From contig NZ_JACVVE010000039.1 of assembly GCF_016648105.1 (NCBI RefSeq), positions 1-53,237 on the forward strand: 53,237 nt of DNA, read 5' to 3'. Within the stretch, counting starts at the first letter, position 1; the number at the start of each line of letters is the position of its first letter. The notes beneath the pieces are model-generated. The model had not been told where the DNA came from, made no database searches, and worked only from the letters and a program-made list of their open reading frames with translations. Shown piece by piece: positions 8,404 through 16,999 of the stretch. The translations under genes were made by a program, and so were the position numbers. The stretch comes from Pseudomonas sp. S31 (lineage in GTDB: Bacteria > Pseudomonadota > Gammaproteobacteria > Pseudomonadales > Pseudomonadaceae).

Positions 8404-9107
8404 CAGGCGGCCTGCTCCAAGGTAGCGGTGACGCCGCCGTCGGCGTCGCGCCGGCAACTCACGCGCAGCACGTTCAGCCCGGCGTTGCGCGCCAGGCCTT
8501 CGTCGTGGGTGGCAACCACACAGGTCACCTGGCGCGCCTGGGCCTCGCGCAGCAGCAATTGCATGACCCGCTCGGCATTCACCGGGTCGAGTGCCGCGGT
8601 GGGCTCGTCGGCCAGCAGCAGCGCCGGCGCATGGGCCAGGGCCCGGGCGCAGCTGACCCGCTGGCGTTGCCCCAAGGATAGCGCGGCGGGTTTCTTGCCC
8701 AGTTGATCGTGCACGTCCAAGGCTGCGGCCAGGCGTTCGACGCTGCCGTCCTCGCCCAGCCCCAACAATTGCCGAGGCAGGCGGATGTTGCCGCGCACAT
8801 CGAGAAAGCCCAGCAGCCCGCCCGCCTGCAGCACGTAGCCCAACTGCCGGCTGCGCAGCGCGGCCAGCTGGTCGAGGCGGCGCTGGCGCCACAGGCCGGC
8901 GACGTCGGCGCCAGCGAGCAGGAAGCCCTCGGCGGCATCCGGCGCCAGCACCAGCGCCAGCAGGTCGAGCAGCGTGCTCTTGCCACAGCCGCTGGGGCCG
9001 ACCAGGGCCACCCGCGCACCGGCCGCCAGCTGCAGGTGCTCGACCTCCAGGCTGTAGCGCTGGGCGCCCTGCCCGCGCGTCTTGCGCACCCCGTGCATGG
9101 CGATCAT
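8403..9107 (-). CDS. tagT: TagT, ABC ATPase of the TagST complex
   Basis: A 234-residue ABC ATPase with Walker A GPSGCGKST (about 36-44), signature LSLGQRQR, Walker B ALLLADEPTAALD and the H-loop VVATHD. All catalytic elements are present. It resembles the LolD/MacB type and pairs with the permease TagS. TagT ATPase activity is known to be part of the PpkA activation pathway in P. aeruginosa. It starts inside the ppkA stop (TGATG, one-base overlap), so it is translationally coupled to the kinase. Confidence 0.9.
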   Translation of the reverse strand: MIAMHGVRKTRGQGAQRYSLEVEHLQLAAGARVALVGPSGCGKSTLLDLLALVLAPDAAEGFLLAGADVAGLWRQRRLDQLAALRSRQLGYVLQAGGLLGFLDVRGNIRLPRQLLGLGEDGSVERLAAALDVHDQLGKKPAALSLGQRQRVSCARALAHAPALLLADEPTAALDPVNAERVMQLLLREAQARQVTCVVATHDEGLARNAGLNVLRVSCRRDADGGVTATLEQAA

Positions 9108-12106
9108 CACGGCAGCGTCGACAGCGGCACACGGTACAGGGCGTCGCCCGGTTCGGCCTTGCCGAAACGCACCCAGTTGGCCATGTCGTTGTGGAAGGTC
9201 TCGTACAGGCGGATTTTCGAGTCGAGTTCGTCGATGAAGTCCTCCTGCTCGGCCACCGACAGCGACAGCCACAGGTCCTGGGTCATGCTCAGGGACTTGC
9301 TGCGGTACGGCAGGCCTTCGAGGTACTCGCCGAGCACCCCGCCCTGGGCGAGGTTGGCGCCCTTGCGCAAGGCGCCCGGGTCGCGGCTCATGTAGGCACT
9401 GGCGCTGGCGATCTCGTTGAAGAAGTCGCCCGGCGAGGTGCGGGTCTTGCGCGCGGCGTCGACGATCAGCTTGAGCGACTGCTGCAGATCGTTGAGCTGC
9501 AGCTTGGTCAGCATCACGCACACCTGCAGGCTCGGCAGCGCCGGGTTGGTCAGGTCGCGGTCGGCGGCCCAGGCGCTGACCAGCTGCGGCGCCTGGCTGG
9601 CGCTGTGGCGGCCGAGAAAGTCCATGTGCATGGCATAGCCGATGGCCTGGGACTTGGCCGCCAGGCTGGCGCCAGCGCTCAGCTGCGGCAACGGCTGAGG
9701 CTGCTGCTCGCGCACCTGATGCACCAGCTCGGCGAAGGTCGAGCCGATCTCGCGCACGCGCTCGCCGAAGGCGCCGACGTCACCGCCCGGCACGCCCACG
9801 TAGAGGTCGCCGATCTGCGGGTTGCTGTCGGCGGTGAGCACCCGGTACTGGCTCTCGGCCGACGCGTGGTTCTTCGCCCCGGCCGAGGTGCGCAGGTGCA
9901 GGGCGTAGATCTTGATCTGCTTGCTCAAGGCGGCCTGGCGCACCTCGGCCTCGTTCATCTGGGTGCTGCTTTCAGGGTCGTTCTTGCGCAGGGCGCCGGC
10001 ATCGCTGACCAGCAGGACGATGCGCCCGCCATAGCCGGACCAATCCATGCCTTGCACCGCTTGCATCACCCCGGCGAAGGCGTCTTCATTGAACGAATGA
10101 CTGGAAACCGTGGTGGCCTTGACCTGCGCGGCGGCCTTGAGGAAGCGTGCCGGATCGCGGCCCTGCTCCAGGCTGACCAGGGTCTTGCTCAGGTAGTCCA
10201 GGCCCGGGGTGCGTTTGACGCTGTTGCGAAAGCCCACCAAGCCGAAGCTGACGCTGTCCAGTTCGCCACGGGCCGCCAGTTGCTGCTGCAGTTCGCTGAC
10301 CACCTGGCGCACCCGGTCGATATAGGGCTGCATCGACACCGAGGTGTCGACCACCAGGACGATGCCGGTGCGGAAGCTGTTGTCCACCGCCATGGCCGCG
10401 CCAGCGGCCTTGGGCGCACGGTCGCGGCCACGGGCCCCGGGGTCGATGGAGGCGACGTTGAGCAGTTGCACCGGCTGGCCGTCGGCGTCGAAGCTCTCGC
10501 GGTAGTCGAAGATCGGCATCAGGTAGAACTGGTTCTGCGGCACCGCGCTGGCCGCCGGTTCGAGGGCCAGCACCTGGGGCACCTGGTCGGGGGTGTTCTG
10601 CGCCTTGAGCAGGTCGGCGCGGGCCTTGCCGGTATCGTCGAGCAGGTGCTGCAGGTCGTCGGCCTGGCGCATGAACATCACCGGCGAGCGACCGGAACGT
10701 TCGGTGAACTTGAGCACCAGGCTCTGCTTCCAGTCGCTGGTCTGCGTGGCCTGCAACCAGCCATCGCGCTGGCCATCGCTGGAGGCGCCGACTTCCAGCC
10801 ACTGCTGGCCGTCGATGTCCTTGCGCTGGTACACGTACAGCACCGAGAACGCCGGCAACGGTTCACCCGCGCCGTCGCCAGGCTGCGCCAGCAACTGCGC
10901 TTCGGGCTTGCTCAGCACACGCTGGAACAGGGTCTTCTTGCCCGGCATCAACAGCGGCCGGCCGTCCTCGCTGACGGCAGGTGGCGGCGTGGTCGGCGTG
11001 ACGGGCTCGCTCGCCGCCTGCACCACCGGTGCCTGCGCGCTGGGCTCGTCGCTGCCGCCCAGCAGCCAGAAGAAGGTCCCGCCCAAGCCCAGGGCCGCAG
11101 CGATGGCCACGGCCAGCACGGCCTTGGCTGGGGTCCCCGAACCGGACTTCTGCGGTGCAGTGGGCTTGGGCTGCTGCACGGACGGCGCGGGCTTGGCGAC
11201 CGGCTCTGGCGCAGGCGCGGCTTGCGGGATGTCGAGGGTAACCGGTGTCAGCCCAGCGAGGTCGGCCTCGGCGGGCTCGACCACAGGCAGCGGGCGGATC
11301 ACCGTGCTGTCGTTGTCGTCGGCGGGCAGGCGGTCGAGCGCGGCCAGCAACGCGGCGGCGTCGGCAAAACGTTCGTCGGGGTCCTTGGCCAGCAACCCGC
11401 GCAGGATGTCTTGGTAGCGGCCATGCTCGATGGGCAACTCCGGCAGCGGCTCGGTCAGGTGCGCCAGTGCTGTCGACAGTGCATCGGTGCCGCGGTATGG
11501 CAGCTCGCCGACGAGGATTTCGTACAACACCACGCCGAGCGCGTACAGGTCGGCGCGGCCGTCGATGTCCAGGCCTCGCGCCTGCTCCGGGCTCATGTAG
11601 CTGGGTGTGCCGACGGCGAAGCCGGCCTGGGTGAACTGGGTGCGGTCATCCAGCGACTTGGCGATGCCGAAGTCCGAAAGCACGGCGGTCCCGTCGCCAC
11701 GGAACAGGATGTTGGCCGGCTTGACGTCGCGGTGCACCAGGTCCTGGGCGTGGGCGTAGCCCAGTGCCTGGGCGATCTGGCGCACGTACAGCAGGCCCTG
11801 CTCGGGGGTAAGGCCGGCGGTGATGCGCTCCTTGAGCGTGCCGCTGGGCAGGTACTCCATGGCCATGTAGTACAGCTCGCCGACATTGCCGATGTCATGG
11901 ATGGTGGCGATGTGCGGGTGCGACAGCCGCGCCAGGGTGCGCCCCTCGCGCAGGAAGCGTTCGCAGAAGGTGGGATCGGCGGCAAGGCTGGCAGCCATCA
12001 CCTTCAGCGCCACCTTGCGCTGCAGCGAGCGCTGGGTGGCCAGGTAGACGCTGGCCATGGCGCCTTGGCCAATCTCGCTGTCGATGTCGAATCCGGGGAT
12101 CTGCAT
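9107..12106 (-). CDS. ppkA: PpkA, transmembrane Ser/Thr kinase with VWA domain
   Basis: 999 residues. The Hanks-type kinase domain is at the N-terminus: glycine loop GQGAMASV (13-20), Lys35, HRDVKPAN with catalytic Asp127, DFG at 145-147 and the APE-equivalent SPEQA. A proline/alanine-rich linker leads to a single membrane helix (about 329-349). The periplasmic part carries a von Willebrand A domain with an intact MIDAS DTSVS (587-591). In P. aeruginosa PpkA phosphorylates Fha1 to trigger T6SS assembly. The open frame runs on upstream past this start, but that part overlaps pppA; MQIPGFDIDSEIGQG is where homology to kinases begins. It lies 14 bp after pppA. Confidence 0.93.
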   Translation of the reverse strand: MQIPGFDIDSEIGQGAMASVYLATQRSLQRKVALKVMAASLAADPTFCERFLREGRTLARLSHPHIATIHDIGNVGELYYMAMEYLPSGTLKERITAGLTPEQGLLYVRQIAQALGYAHAQDLVHRDVKPANILFRGDGTAVLSDFGIAKSLDDRTQFTQAGFAVGTPSYMSPEQARGLDIDGRADLYALGVVLYEILVGELPYRGTDALSTALAHLTEPLPELPIEHGRYQDILRGLLAKDPDERFADAAALLAALDRLPADDNDSTVIRPLPVVEPAEADLAGLTPVTLDIPQAAPAPEPVAKPAPSVQQPKPTAPQKSGSGTPAKAVLAVAIAAALGLGGTFFWLLGGSDEPSAQAPVVQAASEPVTPTTPPPAVSEDGRPLLMPGKKTLFQRVLSKPEAQLLAQPGDGAGEPLPAFSVLYVYQRKDIDGQQWLEVGASSDGQRDGWLQATQTSDWKQSLVLKFTERSGRSPVMFMRQADDLQHLLDDTGKARADLLKAQNTPDQVPQVLALEPAASAVPQNQFYLMPIFDYRESFDADGQPVQLLNVASIDPGARGRDRAPKAAGAAMAVDNSFRTGIVLVVDTSVSMQPYIDRVRQVVSELQQQLAARGELDSVSFGLVGFRNSVKRTPGLDYLSKTLVSLEQGRDPARFLKAAAQVKATTVSSHSFNEDAFAGVMQAVQGMDWSGYGGRIVLLVSDAGALRKNDPESSTQMNEAEVRQAALSKQIKIYALHLRTSAGAKNHASAESQYRVLTADSNPQIGDLYVGVPGGDVGAFGERVREIGSTFAELVHQVREQQPQPLPQLSAGASLAAKSQAIGYAMHMDFLGRHSASQAPQLVSAWAADRDLTNPALPSLQVCVMLTKLQLNDLQQSLKLIVDAARKTRTSPGDFFNEIASASAYMSRDPGALRKGANLAQGGVLGEYLEGLPYRSKSLSMTQDLWLSLSVAEQEDFIDELDSKIRLYETFHNDMANWVRFGKAEPGDALYRVPLSTLP

Positions 12107-12120
12107 GTTCAGGGTGCTCT

Positions 12121-12840
12121 TCAGTTCGCCTTCACGACCACGGCGGTGATGTTGTCGGGGGCGCCACGGGTCAGCCCCAAATGCACCAGGCTGCGCACCA
12201 CCTGGTAGGGGTCGGCATGGCCGAGCACGTCGGCGATCTCGTGGTCCTCGGCAGTCTTGTTCAGGCCATCGCTGCACAGCAGGTAGGTATCGCCACGCTG
12301 CACCTGCACGCTGACCGCCTGCAGTTCGAGGCGGTCCTCGACGCCGATGGCGCGGGTGACGATGTTGCCGCGCGGGTGCACGCGGGCTTCTGCCTCGTTG
12401 AGCAGGCCGCTGTCCTGCAGCTCCTGGACATAGCTGTGGTCGTGCGACAGGCGCTCGATGCGGCCACCGCGCAGGCGATACAGGCGGCTGTCGCCGGCCC
12501 ACAGGCCAACCGCCTGGTCGCCGCGTGCGGCCAGCACCACCACGGTGCTGCCCATCATCGCCACGCCCCGGCGCACGGTCTCTTCGCGCACCGCGTGGTT
12601 GACCCGGCCGAGCGTGTCACGCACGGCCAGGGTGAAGTCGTCCAGCCCATCGATGATCGGCAACTGGCGCAGGCTGTCCACGGCCAGGCTGCTCACGTAG
12701 TCGCCGGCAGCATGCCCGCCCATGCCGTCGGCGACGGCCCACAGGCCATCCCAGGTCAGCTCCAGGCAGGCGTCTTCGTTGATCTTGCGCACCATGCCGA
12801 CATGGCTGTAGCTCGCCGCGCTGTAGTTCACGCCGCTCAT
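12121..12840 (-). CDS. pppA: PppA, PP2C-type phosphatase opposing PpkA
   Basis: A 239-residue PP2C (PPM) phosphatase. Metal-binding and catalytic motifs are all visible: KINEDAC near the N-terminus, VADGMGGHAAGD, WAGDSRLYRLRGG, LCSDGL and the closing APDNITAVVV. In P. aeruginosa PppA dephosphorylates Fha1 and resets the apparatus. The start overlaps the tagF stop (ATGA). Placed directly before ppkA, as expected for a kinase/phosphatase pair. Confidence 0.92.
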   Translation of the reverse strand: MSGVNYSAASYSHVGMVRKINEDACLELTWDGLWAVADGMGGHAAGDYVSSLAVDSLRQLPIIDGLDDFTLAVRDTLGRVNHAVREETVRRGVAMMGSTVVVLAARGDQAVGLWAGDSRLYRLRGGRIERLSHDHSYVQELQDSGLLNEAEARVHPRGNIVTRAIGVEDRLELQAVSVQVQRGDTYLLCSDGLNKTAEDHEIADVLGHADPYQVVRSLVHLGLTRGAPDNITAVVVKAN

Positions 12841-13493
12841 GCCGCCCCCGCCTCGCTGCCCAGCAGAAACGCAGCGAACTGCTCGCTGCGCGGCAGGCCC
12901 TGGCTGCGCATCAGGCCCGGTGCGATACGCTCGCTGCCCTGCCCCCACCACAGGCTCATGCCCTCGCAGGCGCACTCGGCCAGGGCCAACGCCCTGCCCT
13001 CCGGCGTGTCGCCATCCAGCCGCTGCAACCCACCTACAGTGGTACGCAGCCCTTGTAGGAGTGGCCTCGCGCCGCGAAAAGGCTGCAAAGCAGCCTCAAA
13101 GGCCTCAAAAGCCGCACCAGGCTCGAGCGTGGCCAACAACGCCGCCTCGACCCCTTCGAACCAGGCATCCGCCGCACTCACCACCCCCGCCACGGAAACC
13201 CCAGGCTCCAGCACCTGCGCCACGGTCAGCGGGAAATACCGCCCGACCCGGTCGATGCTCGGCATCAGCACGCCCACCACCGCATCCGGCCCACACACAC
13301 CAGGTGCCAGGGCGAAGCGCCATAACGGGCTGACCAGGTAGGCCTGCAGCCACTGCTCGCCGAGCACCTGCTGGCTGGCCTGGATGCCCGCCGCCAGCCA
13401 CTGGTCCCAGGGCTGGATGAAAGTCTGCGGCAGGCCACGGCTGACGAAGTCGCCGCGGCTGGCCAGTTTTCCGTAGAAACCCACGTCGTTCAC
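12837..13493 (-). CDS. tagF: TagF, post-translational repressor of the T6SS
   Basis: A 218-residue protein with the typical TagF/SciT start VGFYGKLASRGDFVSRGLP, then WLAAGIQAS, SPLWRFALAPG and VGRYFPLT. TagF blocks T6SS assembly independently of phosphorylation in P. aeruginosa, by acting on Fha. It starts with GTG inside the tssM stop (GTGA). An unusual feature is that residues about 134-149 are encoded by a REP-like repeat (see the repeat at 13051-13095), inserted without breaking the frame. Whether this affects function is unknown. Confidence 0.88.
   Translation of the reverse strand: MNDVGFYGKLASRGDFVSRGLPQTFIQPWDQWLAAGIQASQQVLGEQWLQAYLVSPLWRFALAPGVCGPDAVVGVLMPSIDRVGRYFPLTVAQVLEPGVSVAGVVSAADAWFEGVEAALLATLEPGAAFEAFEAALQPFRGARPLLQGLRTTVGGLQRLDGDTPEGRALALAECACEGMSLWWGQGSERIAPGLMRSQGLPRSEQFAAFLLGSEAGAA
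13051..13095. repeat. REP-like element inside the tagF coding sequence
   Basis: On the plus strand this stretch starts CTTGTAGGAGTGGCC and ends with a perfect hairpin GGCTGC-AAA-GCAGCC (13081-13095). This is the layout of the common P. putida/fluorescens extragenic palindromes. Here it is inside tagF and reads through in frame as about 15 residues (LQPFRGARPLLQG and neighbours). REP elements normally sit between genes. Confidence 0.6.
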
Positions 13494-16400
13494 AGATGCT
13501 CCGGCAGGCTGAAACCGCTGACCACTCGGCTGCGGAACGGGTTGAAGGCGCTGCTGGCACGCAGCTCGTACGACACGCTGGCGCCATCCACGCGCAGGCG
13601 CAGGTTGAAGCGCTCCGGCGAGCTGCCGGCCACCAGGTCGGACTGGTCGAGCAGACGGAACCACGCCCACGGCCCTTCCACGGTCAGCCCGGAACGGCCG
13701 CTGGCCGAGGGCGGCGCGATCGACAGGCGGACCACGCCGATGCTGTTGGGGTTGGGCCACTGCAGCGCCACCGGGCGGCTCGGGCCATGGTCGTAGCTGA
13801 CCTGCTGGCCGTCGAGGTCGAGCAGGAACTGGGTGATGGTCGCGTCCATCGCCACCGGCTTGAGCTCGAACCGCACGCCCGGTTGCAGGCCGCTGCCGCT
13901 GCGGAAGAAGGCATCGCGGATGGTCGCCGCACGCTGGAAGGTGTACAGCACGCCGCTGTTGATACCCAGTTTCTGCGCTGCACCGGGCTGCCAGCTCCAG
14001 GGTGTGCTGGAGGTGTTGACGTAGGGTTGCAGGTACTTGCGGAAGTAGCTGTCCATCACCCCGCCGACGCCGAAGAACTGGCCGAAGTCCTCCAGGGTGG
14101 CATCACGCGAACTGCCAGCGACCATCGGGTAGCGGCCGCTGAGCGACTGCCGGTAGACGTTGACCACTTCGCTCGACCAGGCGGCGTTGAGCTGGTTGCG
14201 CACACCGCCCATGACGATGTTGTGGGTCGAGCCGAGCACCGAGCTGACCAGATTCTGCACCACCTTGGGCTGGCGCGCCGCACCCAGGGCGACCCGCTGC
14301 GCCGCGGCCTGGGCCTGGTTCTTGGCCTCGCCGAGCAGGGCGTCGCCACTGGCCCCGACCATGCCACTGACCTGCACGTAGAGCGCGTTGAGGTCGGTGA
14401 GCAGACCGTCGATGGCCGCAGGCTGACCTTCGCCGATCTCCACCAAGGTGGCCAGGTCTGCGAAGTGGGCGGTCACCGGGTCCACGGCGTGCGCTGATGG
14501 CGTGTCGCTGGCCAGCGGCGCCTCGCCGAGCAGCCCGCCGAGGCGTTGGCGCAGCTGATCGACGCCGGCCTGCTCGGCCTTGTCCTTGACCTTGTCGAGG
14601 GTGGTCGGCTGCGACAGGTCGGTCTCATGGGCCACCGCCTGCAGCAACTGCTTCATCGGCGAGGTGGGCCCAGACAACACCCGCAGTACGTCGGCGGCCT
14701 GGCCGACGCTGGTGATCGGCACGAAGTCGAGGTCGTCGAGCAAGGCATCCCAGTGGCGGATGTAGTCCTGGTAGTAGAGCTGCTGCACGTCGTCGGCCAG
14801 GCGCCTGGCGTCACCCGCCTCGCTGGGCGCGCGGCCCAGCACCCAACGCTCTTCGGCAAGCGTGGTGGCCTGGGCCAGGCTCGCGGCAAGAAACGCCTTG
14901 CGATAGCCCTCGACGGTGAACAGCCCGGGCAGTGGCTCGTTCAGCGGCTTGCCATTCTTGAAGCGGAACACCAACGCAGCATCGCGCCCGGCCGCCTCGC
15001 TGACGCGGAAGTCGGCGACACCGGTCGGCAGCTTCTGGCGCTTGACCCGGTCGTACACGCGCTGGGCCACGGGCAACTGTTGCAGCTGGCGGCGGGTGTC
15101 GTCGATCAAGCGCTGGTCCAGCCGCGCATTCGGCGGGCGCTTGTCGAACAGCGCCGCCAGGTGCAGCTCCAGGGCCTGCCGCAGGTCGGGGGCGAGGTCG
15201 CGGGGCAACTGGCGCTCCCAGTCGAGGGTGATCCAGGCCTTGAGGAACTCGGGGTCGTAATGCTCGCCATCCGCCAGCATCAAGTAGGCCTTGAGGCCTT
15301 CGTAGAGGTAGTCGGATGGGCCGCCAGCATACAATTGTTCCTCGATTCGCGTGACCAGACGCGGAGCGAAGATGGCGATCAGCAGCTTGCGGTACAGACT
15401 CTGCGACTCGCTTTCGAGCATGTCGCCCTGGTACAGGCCCAGGCCCTCGGCCCAGCCGGGCGGATCATCGGCCAAGCCGCGCACGGCGTTGAGCAACGGC
15501 AGCACGTCGACCACGTTGCGCTGCGCCGGGCTAAGTTCCTGCACGCTCTTGCCCAGCGGCTGCAGGCGGCTGTCGACGTCGGCGATGTACTGCTGGTTAG
15601 CGCGGTAGCTGAAGGTCCACAGGGTGCCGACCAACACCACCAATGCCACGCTCAGGGCCAGGGCGCCGCGGGCGATCCACTTGCGCCGCCGTTCCACCTT
15701 GGGGTTGCTGCCGACCAGGCCGCGCTCGGCGAAGGCCACCGCGCTGAACAGCTTCTCGATGAAGTAGCTGCGCCCGCTGCCGCTCTGCCGGGCCAGGTGC
15801 GCACGGTCCAGGCCCATGCTCTGCGCCATGCTGCCGATCAGCCGGTCGATGGGGCTGCCTTCCTGGGTGCCGCTGGTGAAGTACACACCGCGCAGCAGCG
15901 CACGCGCTTCGAAGGCGTTGGGCTTGAAGATGCCGTCGAGGAACACCTCGAGGTTGCCGCGCAGGGCGGCGAACTGTTGCACGAAGCCGTAGATCAGGTC
16001 GCGCCGCGCCGGGTCGCGCTCCTGTTGCAGGCGTTCGACCAGGCGCTCGCCCAGACGCCGTTCGAGCAGGCCGAACTCGTTGCCGAATTGCGCCAACGGG
16101 CCGCCGCTCTCCTGCTCGTGGGTATCCAGCGGGAAGGTCATGCCCCACACCTGAGCGCGCTCTTCCTTGCCCAGGTTGTCGAAGAACTCCATGAAGCCCG
16201 GCACCAGGTCGAGCTTGGTCAGCATCAGGTACACCGGGAAGCGCACGCCAAGCTGGCTGTACAACTCCTGGATCCGCGCACGGATCGCCGCGGCATGGGC
16301 AGCGCGCTCGGCATCGCTGCCCAACAGCAGGTCGGACAGGCTGATGGCGATGAACGCACCGTCGATCGGGCGCCGCGCGCGCTGGCGCTTGAGCAGGTCG

Positions 16401-16999
16401 AGAAAGCCCAGCCAGGCCGCCTTGTCGACCTGGGCGTGGCTGTCCTGGGTGGTGTAGCGCCCGGCGGTGTCGAGCAGCACGGCCTGGTCGGTGAACCACC
16501 AATCGCAGTTGCGCGTGCCACCGACGCCACGGATGGCGCCTTCGCCCAGCTGCGCGGCCAGCGGGAAGTGCAGGCCAGAGTTGACCAGCGCGGTGGTCTT
16601 GCCCGAGCCGGGCGGGCCGATGATCACGTACCACGGCAGCTGGTACAGGTTGCGCCGTTCGTCACCGCCGAGGCGGGCTTTTTTCAGCAGCGCCAGGGCT
16701 TCGTCCATGCGCTGGCGCAGGGTCGCCAGCTCTTCGGCGGTGGCCACGCTGGCAGGGTCCGGGGCGGTATCCGCGGCCAGGCTTGCCATCACTTCTGCCG
16801 CCTGGCGACGGGCCTGGACGATACGCCAGGCGCGGTAGGCAGCCCACGCGGCGAACAGCAGGACGATCAACAGCCAGCGCGGCGCGGGCGGGGCCAGCAC
16901 TTCGAGCAATGGACCGACGAACCAGATGATCAGGCTCAGGGCGATCAGCCCGAGCAGCGGGATCACCCAGCGAATGACAAAACCGAACAACGCCTTCAC
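13490..16999 (-). CDS. tssM: TssM (IcmF-like), inner-membrane T6SS component
   Basis: 1169 residues. Two membrane helices near the N-terminus (about 5-30 and 40-56), a cytoplasmic domain with an intact Walker A GPPGSGKTT (128-136), a third helix (about 450-470, ALALSVALVVLVGTLWTF), then the long periplasmic region ending in the beta domain that binds TssJ. TssM spans the envelope with TssL and TssJ. Some TssM proteins lack the nucleotide-binding motif; this one has it. It starts with GTG overlapping the tssL stop, and ends overlapping tagF. Confidence 0.93.
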   Translation of the reverse strand: MKALFGFVIRWVIPLLGLIALSLIIWFVGPLLEVLAPPAPRWLLIVLLFAAWAAYRAWRIVQARRQAAEVMASLAADTAPDPASVATAEELATLRQRMDEALALLKKARLGGDERRNLYQLPWYVIIGPPGSGKTTALVNSGLHFPLAAQLGEGAIRGVGGTRNCDWWFTDQAVLLDTAGRYTTQDSHAQVDKAAWLGFLDLLKRQRARRPIDGAFIAISLSDLLLGSDAERAAHAAAIRARIQELYSQLGVRFPVYLMLTKLDLVPGFMEFFDNLGKEERAQVWGMTFPLDTHEQESGGPLAQFGNEFGLLERRLGERLVERLQQERDPARRDLIYGFVQQFAALRGNLEVFLDGIFKPNAFEARALLRGVYFTSGTQEGSPIDRLIGSMAQSMGLDRAHLARQSGSGRSYFIEKLFSAVAFAERGLVGSNPKVERRRKWIARGALALSVALVVLVGTLWTFSYRANQQYIADVDSRLQPLGKSVQELSPAQRNVVDVLPLLNAVRGLADDPPGWAEGLGLYQGDMLESESQSLYRKLLIAIFAPRLVTRIEEQLYAGGPSDYLYEGLKAYLMLADGEHYDPEFLKAWITLDWERQLPRDLAPDLRQALELHLAALFDKRPPNARLDQRLIDDTRRQLQQLPVAQRVYDRVKRQKLPTGVADFRVSEAAGRDAALVFRFKNGKPLNEPLPGLFTVEGYRKAFLAASLAQATTLAEERWVLGRAPSEAGDARRLADDVQQLYYQDYIRHWDALLDDLDFVPITSVGQAADVLRVLSGPTSPMKQLLQAVAHETDLSQPTTLDKVKDKAEQAGVDQLRQRLGGLLGEAPLASDTPSAHAVDPVTAHFADLATLVEIGEGQPAAIDGLLTDLNALYVQVSGMVGASGDALLGEAKNQAQAAAQRVALGAARQPKVVQNLVSSVLGSTHNIVMGGVRNQLNAAWSSEVVNVYRQSLSGRYPMVAGSSRDATLEDFGQFFGVGGVMDSYFRKYLQPYVNTSSTPWSWQPGAAQKLGINSGVLYTFQRAATIRDAFFRSGSGLQPGVRFELKPVAMDATITQFLLDLDGQQVSYDHGPSRPVALQWPNPNSIGVVRLSIAPPSASGRSGLTVEGPWAWFRLLDQSDLVAGSSPERFNLRLRVDGASVSYELRASSAFNPFRSRVVSGFSLPEHL

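Noticed and set aside
12107..12502. Possible N-terminal extension of PpkA
   Set aside because: The extra codons overlap pppA in another frame, are rich in Arg/Pro/Gly, and lie before the kinase glycine loop; the internal start at 12106 fits.
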